A stretch of DNA of 64,000 bases from DASXRA01 sp036506155 (GCA_036506155.1 DASXSF010000115.1:62001-126000); one strand, 5' to 3'. Shown: positions 8,785 to 17,781, counted from the stretch's first letter. Made by a program: numbers and translations. Notes: generated from the letters alone by a model not told the origin.

Positions 8785-9834
8785 TCAGGCGTAGGTGCGT
8801 TCGGCGGCCAGCAGTTCCCGCACGCGCGGCGCGACCTCGCGGCCGAGCAGCTCGATGGTGTGGGTTCGGGCCTCTCGGGGGAGGTGCAGGATGTCGTACT
8901 TGAGATCGAAGCGGTTCAGGCGCAGGTCGCGGGCCACCTTCGCGATCTTTCGCGCGACAGTCTCGGGTGATCCGACGAACAACGCCCCTTGATCGAGCTC
9001 TGCTTCGTAGCGTTCCCGGGTCGGCCGGTAGAAACCGCGTTCGGCCGCGATACTCGCGACGACCGGCTGCCAGTAGCGCCACCACGTCTCGACGGCCTCT
9101 GCGTCGGTGTCGGCGACGAGTCCGAGTGAGTGCTGACCGATCGGCTGCACCGGATGCCCGAACTGTTGGAGTGCGCGCAGGTAGAGTTCGACGTGGCCGG
9201 CGAAGCGCTGGGGGCGTCCGCCGATGATGGCGAGCATGAGCGGCAACCCGTAGTACGCGGCGCGAACGACAGAGTTCGGGTTGCCTCCTACCCCGATCCA
9301 GGTCGGGATGCCACCCGGACGCATCCTGGGATGCAGTCGTTGGCCGACCAGCGGGCTGCGCACCGTCCCGGACCAGGTCACCGCATCTTCGGTCTGCAGC
9401 CGCATGAACAGGTCGAGCTTCTCCTCGAACAGCCGCTCATAGTCGGCCAGGTCGTACCCGAACAGGGGGAACGACTCGGTGGCCGACGCGCGTCCCAGTA
9501 CCAACTGCGCCCGGCCGTGCGAGACCGCGTCGAGTGTGGCGAACTCCTGATAGAGCCGCACCGGGTCATTCGTGCTCAGCACGGTCACCGACGTGCCCAG
9601 CCGGATCCGCTCGGTCGCCGTCGCGATCGCGGCGAGCAGCACCGGGGTCGCGGAGTCGTTGAAGCCCTCGCGGTAGTGCTCCCCGACGCTGAATACGTCG
9701 AGCCCCACCGTCTCCGCAAGCCGCGCCTCGTCGACGATCAGCCGGAGCGTCTCGGCATCGCTGAGCGTGCGCCCGGCGTCGCTCGCGACCTCGCCGAACG
9801 AGTTCAGCCCGAGTTCCAGTCCCGTACCGGTCAT
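8785..9834 (-). CDS. LLM-class flavin-dependent oxidoreductase (paralog 2)
   Basis: First gene of the three-gene operon, 349 residues. It has the LLM fold markers LELGLNSFGE, FSVGEHYREG (Tyr where paralog 1 has the second His), RIRLGTSVTVLSTNDP and ESFPLFGYDLADYERLF. The start at 9834 follows a good GGAGG site. The promoter lies in the gap to the divergent MarR gene and overlaps the large operator at 9868-9911. Two adjacent paralogs differing in the GEHH/GEHY motif suggest related but distinct substrates. The substrate is unknown. Confidence 0.88.
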   Translation of the reverse strand: MTGTGLELGLNSFGEVASDAGRTLSDAETLRLIVDEARLAETVGLDVFSVGEHYREGFNDSATPVLLAAIATATERIRLGTSVTVLSTNDPVRLYQEFATLDAVSHGRAQLVLGRASATESFPLFGYDLADYERLFEEKLDLFMRLQTEDAVTWSGTVRSPLVGQRLHPRMRPGGIPTWIGVGGNPNSVVRAAYYGLPLMLAIIGGRPQRFAGHVELYLRALQQFGHPVQPIGQHSLGLVADTDAEAVETWWRYWQPVVASIAAERGFYRPTRERYEAELDQGALFVGSPETVARKIAKVARDLRLNRFDLKYDILHLPREARTHTIELLGREVAPRVRELLAAERTYA

Positions 9835-9867
9835 GGCGTCCTCCACGTCTACCGAAGGGCACAACTG

Positions 9868-9911
9868 ATTGACGTGTCAGTCATATTCCGCGATATGATT
9901 GACGCATCAAT
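9868..9911. promoter_or_regulatory. Double-palindrome operator of the MarR/LLM divergon
   Basis: Two 19-base arms, 9868-9886 (ATTGACGTGTCAGTCATAT) and 9893-9911 (ATATGATTGACGCATCAAT), are inverted copies matching at 16 of 19 positions around a 6-base spacer. Each arm also holds a small palindrome of the form TTGA-N4-TCAA or close to it. This suits two MarR dimers bound side by side between the divergent genes. Confidence 0.75.
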
Positions 9912-9920
9912 CAGAAGGGT

Positions 9921-10397
9921 TTGAGGGCGTTGCCTCCCGCCACACGATCGCGCTCCCGGCGGCTGCCGACCAAGCAGCAGCTGGCCACTTGGCGAGCGTT
10001 CATCGAGACCACCGAACAGCTCAGGTCCGCGCTCGCCGCGCGTCTGCAGGCCGAGAGCGGCCTGTCCCCAAGTGACTACGCCGTACTGCTGGCATTGCAC
10101 GACACTGACGATCACCGCATCCGCTCGTCAGTGCTTGCCACGCGCATCGGCTGGCAACGCAGCAGGTTGTCGCACCACCTGGGTCGCATGGAACGCCGCG
10201 GGCTGATCGATCGACAAGAGTGCTCGACCGACAGCCGCGGTGCCGAGATCGTCCTCACTCCGACTGGCGACGCCGCGTTCCGCCGGGCAACCGTGCCGCA
10301 CCTGCGCGCCATCCGCGAGCTCTTCGTCGATGCGCTCAGTCCCGATCAACTCGAAGCCGTTCAGGACCTCACCGCCGCGCTCGGCGGCAGGGCCTAG
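9921..10397 (+). CDS. MarR-family transcriptional regulator (controls LLM operon)
   Basis: Winged-helix MarR regulator of about 158 residues. The N-terminal dimerisation helix (residues 15-50) is followed by the wHTH: SGLSPSDYAVLLALH, the recognition region SSVLATRIGWQRSRLSHHLGRMERRGLIDR, and a wing with DSRGAEIVLTPTG. The N-terminus is basic. The TTG at 9921 is the first start; the TTG at 9930 has better spacing to AGAAGGG and may be the true one. It is divergent from the LLM operon with a large shared operator, so it very likely represses both until a ligand binds. Confidence 0.88.
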   Translation: MRALPPATRSRSRRLPTKQQLATWRAFIETTEQLRSALAARLQAESGLSPSDYAVLLALHDTDDHRIRSSVLATRIGWQRSRLSHHLGRMERRGLIDRQECSTDSRGAEIVLTPTGDAAFRRATVPHLRAIRELFVDALSPDQLEAVQDLTAALGGRA

Positions 10398-10491
10398 CAC
10401 CGCCGCCCGGACGCCGGTGGCGAAGTTCATCCCGGTAGCGACGAGACCTGGCGGACACCGGGCTGCGCATCCCGCGATGCGCTGGTGTCAG

Positions 10492-11700
10492 TTACGGCTT
10501 GCGGGCGAGGACGTACAGGCGCTCGGTGGTTTCGCCGCGGGCCGCGAGGGGGCCGCGGTGGTACCACTCGATGTCGAGCAAGCCGGCCTGTTCGACGACG
10601 GCGAGTACCTCGGCGGGGTCGTGCAGGACGAAGTCGAGGTCGATTTCGTGGCCGAACCAGTCCGTGAGGGTGCGTACCTCAGCGCCGGTAGGGAGGGCGA
10701 GCACTAGCCAGCCGTTCGCCCGCAGGGGTCGCGTGAGCGAGCCGATCGCAGCCGGCAGTTCGGAGGCGGCAAGGTGGCTGAGTGAGTACCAGGCGAGGAC
10801 GGCGCCCCACCCGTCGCGGCTGGCGGGACGCATCAGCCGGCGCAGGTCGCCGACCTGGTAGGTGACGCCGGGGTAGCGGCGTCGCGCCTCGTCCACCATT
10901 TCCGGCGTGACGTCGAGACCGGTCGCGTGCGCCCCTGCCTCGGCAAGGAACGCGGCGACGTGGCCCGGTCCGGTGCCGACATCGATCACCGGAGCACCGT
11001 CCGACAGTTCGACCACCCTGCGCAGCAACCACGATTCGAATGGCAGGCCGGCCAGGTCGTCCCAGTGCTCCTCGGCGTACGACGCGGCAACAGCCGCGTA
11101 CGCCGCGCGCACCTTGTCATCGCGCGCCTCGGGCCCGGCTGCGAGCACCGACTCGCGGTCGACGGGCGTCGGCGCGGACGCGGCCTCAAGCGCCTCGACC
11201 GGGCCGAGCAGGTGGATCCAACGGCTGTCGTGCTGACCAGGTTGGCGCGGCAGCTCGCGCACCATCGCGGTCTCGGCACCGGCCATGCGGGCAAGGCACG
11301 CCTCGACGTCAGCGCGGTCGGCGAAGCGGTGCAGGCGCTCGGTGCGCGTCTTGAGGGCCCCGGCGGGTTGGGGTCCGCGCAGCAACAACACGGTCAGCAG
11401 TGCTCGCTCGTCCGGCGGGATCCCGCGTCGCTGCGCGAATGTCTGGACGTACTTCACTGCGCGACTGCCCGCTCCCTGCCAGGTAAGCGCAACAAGTTCC
11501 TTGTCCTTGAGCGCCCGCAGCGTCCGAAGTACCAGCTCCTCGTCGTAGTCGACGACAGGCTCTCGGCTGCTGGCTTGGTTGCACGCGATGCGCACGGAAT
11601 TGATGGTCATGGGATATGACGCCGGGACGGTGATCTCCTTCTCCAGGAGGCTGCCGAGCACGCGTTGTTCGGCGGCATCGAGCACCGGCAGATCGGCCAC
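10492..11700 (-). CDS. YceH (DUF480) domain fused to SAM-dependent methyltransferase
   Basis: A 402-residue two-domain protein. Residues 5-155 are a YceH/DUF480 tandem winged-helix domain (LDAAEQRVLGSLLEKE, SYPMTINS, ACNQASSREPV, PDERALLTVLLLRGPQ). Residues about 195-400 are a class I methyltransferase with the SAM motif VIDVGTGPGHVAAFL, then GLDVTPEM and an LAWYSLSHL motif III region. YceH is normally a stand-alone protein of about 210 residues, so the fusion suggests a DNA- or RNA-associated methyl transfer, or regulation of one part by the other. The GTG at 11700 starts the conserved region. It is divergent from another methyltransferase 70 bases away. Confidence 0.85.
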   Translation of the reverse strand: MADLPVLDAAEQRVLGSLLEKEITVPASYPMTINSVRIACNQASSREPVVDYDEELVLRTLRALKDKELVALTWQGAGSRAVKYVQTFAQRRGIPPDERALLTVLLLRGPQPAGALKTRTERLHRFADRADVEACLARMAGAETAMVRELPRQPGQHDSRWIHLLGPVEALEAASAPTPVDRESVLAAGPEARDDKVRAAYAAVAASYAEEHWDDLAGLPFESWLLRRVVELSDGAPVIDVGTGPGHVAAFLAEAGAHATGLDVTPEMVDEARRRYPGVTYQVGDLRRLMRPASRDGWGAVLAWYSLSHLAASELPAAIGSLTRPLRANGWLVLALPTGAEVRTLTDWFGHEIDLDFVLHDPAEVLAVVEQAGLLDIEWYHRGPLAARGETTERLYVLARKP

Positions 11701-11770
11701 GGCGACGAGGCTATCGGAGCGTCGAAATTTGCGTGAGGCATTGACTAAGCAGCCCTGCCAGTATGGCGGC

Positions 11771-12538
11771 ATGTCCGATCGCGCCCTGAGCTTCGGAGCC
11801 GTGGCGGCCCGGTACGAACGGTTCCGACCCGCATACCCCGCGGAGCTCGTCGATACGGTCACGAAGTACGCACGCGAGCCGATTCGAACAGCGCTCGAGA
11901 TTGGCGCCGGAACCGGCAAAGCAACCCGGCTGTTCGCTCAACGCGGGGTCACCGTCACCGCGACCGAGCCTGACGCAGCGATGCTCGCCGAGTTGCGTCA
12001 GCATGTGCCGGCGACGGTCAAGACCGTGCAGGCCACACTCGAAGACCTGCGGCTCAACGAGACCTATGGGCTGGTTTACGCTGCAGCGGCGCTGCACTGG
12101 ACGAATCCAGAGGGCCGGTGGTCGCGCGTTGCTGCGTTGCTGGAGCCCGCCGGGGTCTTTGCGTCGTTCGGTGGACCGGTCCATCTGGCCGACCCGGCTG
12201 TGGCGGAGGCCGTGCGCACGGCCCGGGCGCCGTTCTTGGAGGAAGACGATGTCGCGTCGCCGGACGGGGCGCCTTCGGGTCAGGGCATGCGATGGCCGGG
12301 TACCGAGCTCGAACAGTCTGGCTGGTTCACCGATGTTCGGCAGTCCGTCATCGAGCGGCGCTCGACGATGAGTGCTCCCGACTACGTCGGCCACCTGTCA
12401 ACGATCTCGGCTTACCTCCAATTGCCGCCCGCGGACCAAGAGCAGATATACGGAAGGATCATGCAGGTTCTGCCGGAGCATGTGGAGGTGGCAGCCGATA
12501 TCACCGTCCATCTCGCACGCCGGCGCCGCGAGCACTAG
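11771..12538 (+). CDS. Class I SAM-dependent methyltransferase
   Basis: A 255-residue small-molecule-type methyltransferase. Residues 1-20 (LSFGAVAARYERFRP) are typical of the family start. SAM motif I is TALEIGAGTGKATRLFA (about 38-54), the acidic residue after strand 2 is in TATEPDAAML, and a motif IV-like region reads LVYAAAALHW. The ATG at 11771 follows GGCGGC; longer upstream frames show no similarity. It is divergent from the YceH-methyltransferase fusion. The substrate cannot be read from the sequence. Confidence 0.88.
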   Translation: MSDRALSFGAVAARYERFRPAYPAELVDTVTKYAREPIRTALEIGAGTGKATRLFAQRGVTVTATEPDAAMLAELRQHVPATVKTVQATLEDLRLNETYGLVYAAAALHWTNPEGRWSRVAALLEPAGVFASFGGPVHLADPAVAEAVRTARAPFLEEDDVASPDGAPSGQGMRWPGTELEQSGWFTDVRQSVIERRSTMSAPDYVGHLSTISAYLQLPPADQEQIYGRIMQVLPEHVEVAADITVHLARRRREH

Positions 12539-12542
12539 TTCC

Positions 12543-13031
12543 TCAACAGGCAGAGGGTTTCCGCGTCGGTTCCGCCGGCGGCGCTGCAATATCGACGTCG
12601 AGCCACTCGTCGAGCATCGAGGCCGCGTTCGGGCCGAGCATTTTCGCCGCGTCGGCTTGTGCGCGGCGCCACGCGGTGCCCGCGCGGGTAAACGCGACGA
12701 TGCCGTCGTCGGTGACCGTCACGGACATCGCTCGTCCGGTAGGCGAAGTGTCGGGCGCGGCGATCCAGCCTCGCTTCTGCATGACGGCGAGGTTCCGGCT
12801 GATGGTGGACCGCTCCAGCATCAGCCTCGCGGCCAGCGCCGCCGGCCTTATCGGACGTGCGGCGCTGATGAGGCTGGCGAGAACCTCCATCTGGGGCTGG
12901 GTGAGTCCCGCCGTCTGCAGCGCCTGCTCGTAGACGCGTGCGACGACCCGATGGAGCCGGGCAACACGCATGCCGAGGCAGGCGTAGCCAACTTCCGCGG
13001 CGAGGTCATCCGCGATCGCGTGGTGGTTCAT
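12543..13031 (-). CDS. MarR-family transcriptional regulator
   Basis: A 162-residue winged-helix regulator. The HTH region reads GLTQPQMEVLASLI, ALAARLMLERSTISRNLAVMQKRGWI, with the wing SPTGRAMSVTVTDDG. The C-terminus is an extended, proline-containing tail ending in Cys. It is divergent from the aldo/keto reductase at 13204, the most likely target. A weak inverted repeat (GTGT and ACAC arms) lies near 13087-13101 in the gap. The stop codon sits four bases from the convergent methyltransferase stop. Confidence 0.85.
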   Translation of the reverse strand: MNHHAIADDLAAEVGYACLGMRVARLHRVVARVYEQALQTAGLTQPQMEVLASLISAARPIRPAALAARLMLERSTISRNLAVMQKRGWIAAPDTSPTGRAMSVTVTDDGIVAFTRAGTAWRRAQADAAKMLGPNAASMLDEWLDVDIAAPPAEPTRKPSAC

Positions 13032-13203
13032 CTGCGCCCCGAATGCGACTGGCCGAAGCGTTGCATCTGCACGATGGCGGCAATAGTGTACCTACAACAC
13101 ATACGTTGACGGGAAGGCCGGGAACATGGTCATTCGCGCCGCGTCGATGCACCCCCGCATACCCAGCCGGGTCAGCCTGCCGTAACCCCGTCGAGGAGCA
13201 ACG

Positions 13204-14025
13204 ATGACCGCCAGCACATCCCGGACCGCGCGGGAACTCGCGGATGGTAGCGAGATGCCGATGCTTGGCCTCGGCGTCTGGCAGGTGCCCGACGGGCCGG
13301 AGTGTGTCAACGCGGTCCGCTGGGCACTTGAGCTCGGATACCGCCACATCGACACCGCTCAGGCATACCGGAACGAGCAGAGCGTGGGGAAGGCGCTCAA
13401 GGAGAGCGGGATCGACCGGAACGACGTGTTCATCACGACCAAGTTCTTTCCCGGTAACCGGGATCCGGTAGCCGAGGCCGAGCGCAGCCTACGCCGGCTC
13501 GGCGTCGATCAAGTCGATCTGTACCTCGTGCACTGGCCGCAAGGCGGCCCTACCCGGGCCTGGCCCGCGATGGAACGCGCCCATGAATTGGGCTACGCCC
13601 GCTCGATCGGCATCTCGAATTTCAGCGAGGCCGAGCTGGAGAGTGTGGCGGCGATCGCCACCGTGCAGCCCGTGGTCAACCAGGTGCACTTCAATCCGTT
13701 CGCCTATCGCCGGGCGCTGCTCGATGCCTGCGAGCGGCGTGACGTGGTCCTCGAGGCGTACAGCCCTCTTGGCACGGGGCGTCTCCTGTCCGACGCTACC
13801 GTCGCCGCCATCGCCGAGCGTGTCGGCCGCACGCCCGCCCAGGTGCTGCTGCGCTGGTGCGTGCAGCGCGGTGTGCCGGTGCTGTCCAAGTCAACTCACC
13901 GGGACAGAATCGCGGAGAACAGCCGGATCTTCGATTTCGAGCTGACCGGCGAGGAACTCGCGCAATTGGACGCCCTCGACCGCACCGGCGGCACGGGAAA
14001 CGGTCTCGAAGACCCCTGGTGGTAA
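13204..14025 (+). CDS. Aldo/keto reductase (AKR5-like)
   Basis: NADPH-dependent carbonyl reductase of 273 residues with a TIM-barrel fold. The catalytic tetrad is visible: Asp in HIDTAQAY, Tyr in the same block, Lys in ITTKFFPG, His in LYLVHWPQG. The family signatures SIGISNFSEAEL and the C-terminal PVLSKSTHRDRIAEN (cofactor phosphate binding) are present. The strong GAGGAG site at 13193-13198 fixes the ATG. A MarR gene is divergent from it, suggesting induction by a toxic carbonyl or xenobiotic. Confidence 0.92.
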   Translation: MTASTSRTARELADGSEMPMLGLGVWQVPDGPECVNAVRWALELGYRHIDTAQAYRNEQSVGKALKESGIDRNDVFITTKFFPGNRDPVAEAERSLRRLGVDQVDLYLVHWPQGGPTRAWPAMERAHELGYARSIGISNFSEAELESVAAIATVQPVVNQVHFNPFAYRRALLDACERRDVVLEAYSPLGTGRLLSDATVAAIAERVGRTPAQVLLRWCVQRGVPVLSKSTHRDRIAENSRIFDFELTGEELAQLDALDRTGGTGNGLEDPWW

Positions 14026-14094
14026 GAAGCCGGAGGGCACGACCCGATTTGTCCGGACGCTGCATGGCGGTCGAGGTTCGGCAGCGCTGAATGT

Positions 14095-14673
14095 TCACCG
14101 GCGCGTTGGCCCAATGCGAGACGAAGCGGCCTCCAGCAGGCCCCAGCCGCCCGCGACGAACAGGCTGGCGGCGGCGATGAGTCCGGTCGCGGTAGCGATG
14201 GTCTGTCGTGTGCCGTCGGCAGCGCCAGCGGCTGCTCCGACGACAGCGGCCACGATGAAAGCCGCGCCGAGCCAATAGAACATGGGCGCGTACAGCCGTC
14301 CGAAGCCTACGAAATGCACGCCGACGACCAGGGCGGTCCACGCCGCGACGTACCGGCTGTGCCCGGTGGTACCGAGTATCGCGTTCCCCGCGACGAGCGC
14401 GATGAGTTCCGCTGTGACCGACACCAGGTAGCCGCGAGAACGGAACATCGATCCCGGCCCGCCGGGCGGCGCCACGGCGCCGGACCCGACAGCGCGCCGG
14501 AGCCACAGCGCGCTTGCGACGATGAGCGCTCCGATGACCACCCCGGCTATCCGTACAGCCACTGCCGGGCCGCCGGTCAAGCCGGTGGCCGCCCAGAGGG
14601 CCCAGCCGATGCCGAACCCGCCGGCGATGACGACTCCGACCAGCGCTTCATGATCGGCCACCCGCTGCGTCAC
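14095..14673 (-). CDS. Small integral membrane protein, unknown function
   Basis: A 192-residue protein with about six predicted membrane helices: residues 9-30, 38-57, 78-100, 105-125, 130-150 and 160-180. There are no catalytic or transport motifs I recognise. Its ATG overlaps the stop of the MerR gene by four bases, so the two are translated together and the membrane protein is the probable target or partner of the MerR regulator. It could be a small-molecule exporter or a membrane sensor; the sequence does not decide. Confidence 0.8.
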   Translation of the reverse strand: MTQRVADHEALVGVVIAGGFGIGWALWAATGLTGGPAVAVRIAGVVIGALIVASALWLRRAVGSGAVAPPGGPGSMFRSRGYLVSVTAELIALVAGNAILGTTGHSRYVAAWTALVVGVHFVGFGRLYAPMFYWLGAAFIVAAVVGAAAGAADGTRQTIATATGLIAAASLFVAGGWGLLEAASSRIGPTRR

Positions 14674-15158
14674 GCGGGCATCATCGCCGGGCCGTCGAAC
14701 GTTCCGACCGCGTGATCGGCTCGGTGGATCCGCTTACCGCGCGGGAAACCTTGGGTGGTGCCGTCGACCAGGTCGGCAACTTGGGCGCGGAAGTTCGGGC
14801 AGGTGGAGATGTCATGCGCTCGGCACTCGAGCGCGTGCAGGGTCAGCAACCGCGACCGTTCCAGTTCCGCCACCCGGGCGTCGATCTCGATGAGGTGGTC
14901 GGTGAGGATGGCGTGTCTGCCCTCGGCCGACCCGTCGACGAGGTTTCGGACCTGCTCCAGGCTCATCCCGGCCGCCTTACTGGACAAGATCACCGCGACG
15001 CGGTACAGGTCCGCCTCGACGTACCGACGCCGGCCGGCGCTGTCGCGCGCGGGCGCCAGCAAACCCATGTCCTCCCAGTGCCGCAGGACATGCGTTGGGA
15101 GGTCGAAGCGCTCCGCGAGCTCTCCGATCGTCCACGGCCGACCGCGACTTGACTTCAT
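14670..15158 (-). CDS. MerR-family transcriptional regulator
   Basis: A 162-residue MerR regulator. The HTH (WTIGELAERFDLPTHVLRHWEDMGLL) is in residues 9-34, the second wing RRRYVEADLYRVAVI follows, and a dimerisation coiled coil covers about 75-115. The effector region has two Cys and two His (LHALECRAHDISTC), a possible metal or redox site. It is divergent from the thioredoxin-reductase-like gene at 15216; the gap has a CCTG/CAGG inverted repeat at 15164-15177. It likely controls both that gene and the membrane protein downstream. Confidence 0.85.
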   Translation of the reverse strand: MKSSRGRPWTIGELAERFDLPTHVLRHWEDMGLLAPARDSAGRRRYVEADLYRVAVILSSKAAGMSLEQVRNLVDGSAEGRHAILTDHLIEIDARVAELERSRLLTLHALECRAHDISTCPNFRAQVADLVDGTTQGFPRGKRIHRADHAVGTFDGPAMMPA

Positions 15159-15215
15159 GTTGACCTGAACTTACAGGCTGGAGGCAACGACATAGAACGG
15201 AGTTAAGGAGACGCG

Positions 15216-16199
15216 ATGGAGGACTTCGATGTTGCGGTCATCGGCGCGGGCAGCGCGGGCCTTCAGGCCGCGCTGACACTGGGCAGGATGCGCCGTCATG
15301 TGGCTGTCTTCAGCACCGGACACTTCCGCAACGACCCCGCCGCCCACATGCACAACTTCCTGGGACATGACGGGCGGCCGCCGGCGGAGCTGCGCCAGGC
15401 GGCCCGCCGCGACCTGGACCGATACCCGACCGTGCATTTCGTCGAGCAGGAGGTCACGTCCGTGGACGACCGGACCGATGGCTTCGTGCTGACCATGCGC
15501 GGCGACGCCGCCCCGTTACGCGTCCGCCGGGTCATCCTCGCGACCGGCATTCGCGACTCCCTGCCGAATATCCCGGGCCTCACCGAGCTGTTCGGCGATG
15601 TCGTCGCCCACTGCCCCTACTGCCACGGGTATGAGTTCGCCGACGCGCCGGTCGCGATCCTCGGCGCCACACCACACGTGCCCATGCTGGCCGCGCTGGT
15701 CGAACGTATTGCCACCGACATCACCGTGCTGGCCGATGCAACGCTGCCGGAGCAGGCTCTCGCCGACGCGCTGACCCGTATGGGCGTCAAGGTGCTGCCC
15801 GATCGGGTCACCGAGGTACGGCGCGGTGATCGGCAAGCAGTACGGGTGCACTTCGCAGACGGCGCCACAGCGGAGTTCGGCGGAATGTTCGTAGCACCGA
15901 GTTGGAGCCAGGCCGCACCGTTCGCACAACAGCTCGAGCTGGAGACCGCTGCTCTCGGCGGCGTCATCATCGACGCAATGGGCCGCACCAGCCGCAGTGG
16001 CGTATACGCCGCCGGCGACCTGGCCCACCACCGCGAGCTGCCGATGCCCCTGGCCTCCGTGCTCACCGCCGCGGCCGCCGGTCTGGTCGCGGCGACCTCC
16101 TGCGACCGCGACCTCGCACTGGAAGACAACGGCTCGGTTGCAACACTCGATGATCCTGCTCGCCGCCGGGCACAGCGTCACAAATGCAGCGACCGCTAG
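15216..16199 (+). CDS. Thioredoxin-reductase-like FAD/NAD(P) oxidoreductase
   Basis: A 327-residue flavoprotein of the TrxR/gliotoxin-reductase type. The FAD site is VAVIGAGSAGLQAAL (residues 6-20), the redox dithiol is HCPYCHGYE (about 133), the NAD(P) region is VAILGATPHVPML, and a second FAD motif reads GVYAAGDLAH. The start is fixed by AAGGAG. The family normally ends a little after the DRDLALED block. Here the last 20 or so residues are read out of frame through an AraC remnant, so the C-terminal tail is junction-derived. A divergent MerR gene probably regulates it. Confidence 0.88.
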   Translation: MEDFDVAVIGAGSAGLQAALTLGRMRRHVAVFSTGHFRNDPAAHMHNFLGHDGRPPAELRQAARRDLDRYPTVHFVEQEVTSVDDRTDGFVLTMRGDAAPLRVRRVILATGIRDSLPNIPGLTELFGDVVAHCPYCHGYEFADAPVAILGATPHVPMLAALVERIATDITVLADATLPEQALADALTRMGVKVLPDRVTEVRRGDRQAVRVHFADGATAEFGGMFVAPSWSQAAPFAQQLELETAALGGVIIDAMGRTSRSGVYAAGDLAHHRELPMPLASVLTAAAAGLVAATSCDRDLALEDNGSVATLDDPARRRAQRHKCSDR

Positions 16200-16290
16200 C
16201 GGATACAGCAACGTCAGCGCCTACATCACTGCATTCCGCGAAGCCTTCGGCGTGACACCGGCCGCCTACTGCAGACTGAGGGGCGGGCGC
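16135..16290 (+). pseudogene. AraC-family regulator remnant (last HTH only)
   Basis: In the frame starting at 16135 the peptides ARLQHSMILLAAGHSVTNAA and GYSNVSAYITAFREAFGVTP form the C-terminal half of an AraC-type DNA-binding domain. Nothing upstream in this frame belongs to an AraC protein, and the first 60 bases overlap the end of the oxidoreductase gene in another frame. This is the 3' end of a lost regulator gene, joined to the oxidoreductase by a deletion. Confidence 0.75.
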
Positions 16291-16419
16291 CGACGGCGCC
16301 GCATCTGCGACGTGCGCCCGCTGCGTAGTGGCCCTCCGTGTCCCCCTGCGGTAGATCAGGGCAGGTCTCAGGGTCGTCACTGATTCGCGCGGCCGCGTGG
16401 CCGGTGCAGCATTCTGGGC

Positions 16420-17781
16420 ATGATCGACGTGCGCCGGGTGTGCATCATCGGGGCGGGATCGTCCGGGATCGCATCATGCCGAGTTCTGCACGCCCGCGGC
16501 ATTCCTTTCGACTGCTTCGAGGCCGGCTCGGAGGTTGGCGGCAACTGGCGCTACAACAATGACAACGGTATGTCGTCCGCATATCGCTCACTGCATGCGA
16601 AGTCATCTCGGCGGTGTATGCAGTACGCCGCATTCCCGATGCCGGGGCATTATCCGGACTACCTTAGCCACGAATTGATCGCACAGTACCTTGATGATTT
16701 CGTGGATCACTTCGGTTTCCGGGAAATGATCCAGTTCCGGACCGAGGTGACCAAGGTCGAGCCGACTGCGGGACGAGGCTGGGACGTCACTGTCCGACTG
16801 CGGGACACCGGCGCGGTCCGCACCGAACGGTACAGTGCCGTGCTCGTCGCCAACGGCCATCACTGGGCTCCGCAGTACCCGGAGCCGGCCTTTCCCGGGG
16901 CAGGCTCCTTCGCAGGTGAGCAGATGCATTCGCACTACTACCGCACGCCGGAACCCTTGGCCGGCAAACGCGTCCTCGTCCTCGGTGTCGGTAACTCGGC
17001 CTGCGACATCGCAGCCGATTGCTCGCCGGTCGCCGCGCGGACGCTGCTTGCCATACGGCGAGGCGCCCATGTAGTGCCGCAGTATCTATTCGGCAGGCCC
17101 ACGGATCACCTGACGCTCATGCGCTTCGGGACGAGGGCACCGTTTCGGCTCCAGAGCTTCGCGGTGACCCTGATGCTGCGCATCGCCCAGGGCAATGTCA
17201 CGAGGTACGGCATGCCCAAGCCTGAACGCCCGGTGCTCTGCGCTCCCCCCACGGTGTCAGACAGTCTGCTCAGCAAGCTGGATAACGGTGACATCGCCGT
17301 AAAACCGAGCATTGACAGGTTTCATGGTGACTGCGTCCGATTCTCAGACGGCAGCAGCGAGCGGGTCGACGTCGTGATCTACTGCACCGGCTACCGGGTC
17401 AGCTTTCCGTTCCTCGATGACGCCGCAATCGGCACCCACGGCAAGCGCATCCCCCTGTATCGCCGAATAGTCTCCCCCCAACTGCCCGGCCTGTACTTTG
17501 TCGGGCTCATCCAGCCCATCGGGGCCGTCATGCCGATTGCCGAGATACAGTCGGAGTGGATAGCGGACCTAATTCAGGGCAATGCGACACTGCCACCGCA
17601 GCAGCAAATGAACCATGAGATTGCCAGATACACTGCTGCGACCGTCAAGCGATTTGGCGCCTCCGTTTCGCATACCATCCAGGTCGACTTCCTCGCCTAC
17701 ATGAGGGAAATTCGCAAAGAACGGCAAATGGGCATCAGGCGTGCGCGACGAGCACGAGGTCAAGTCCTGAGCATCGCGTAG
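16420..17781 (+). CDS. Flavin-containing monooxygenase (FMO family)
   Basis: A 453-residue class B flavoprotein monooxygenase. It has the FAD site VCIIGAGSSGIASCRVL (residue 7 on), GGNWRY, the FMO-like block FAGEQMHSHYYR, and the NADPH site VLVLGVGNSACDIA (about 190), then an IYCTGY motif. Reactions of the family are N- or S-oxygenation or Baeyer-Villiger oxidation; the substrate is unknown. Codon use has more A and T at third positions than its neighbours, and the gene follows a decayed AraC fragment, which hints at transfer. The ribosome site before the ATG is weak. Confidence 0.88.
   Translation: MIDVRRVCIIGAGSSGIASCRVLHARGIPFDCFEAGSEVGGNWRYNNDNGMSSAYRSLHAKSSRRCMQYAAFPMPGHYPDYLSHELIAQYLDDFVDHFGFREMIQFRTEVTKVEPTAGRGWDVTVRLRDTGAVRTERYSAVLVANGHHWAPQYPEPAFPGAGSFAGEQMHSHYYRTPEPLAGKRVLVLGVGNSACDIAADCSPVAARTLLAIRRGAHVVPQYLFGRPTDHLTLMRFGTRAPFRLQSFAVTLMLRIAQGNVTRYGMPKPERPVLCAPPTVSDSLLSKLDNGDIAVKPSIDRFHGDCVRFSDGSSERVDVVIYCTGYRVSFPFLDDAAIGTHGKRIPLYRRIVSPQLPGLYFVGLIQPIGAVMPIAEIQSEWIADLIQGNATLPPQQQMNHEIARYTAATVKRFGASVSHTIQVDFLAYMREIRKERQMGIRRARRARGQVLSIA

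Noticed and set aside
13085..13105. GTGT/ACAC arms as an operator of the MarR/AKR divergon
   Set aside because: Only four matching bases per arm; mentioned as a weak candidate but not listed as a feature.
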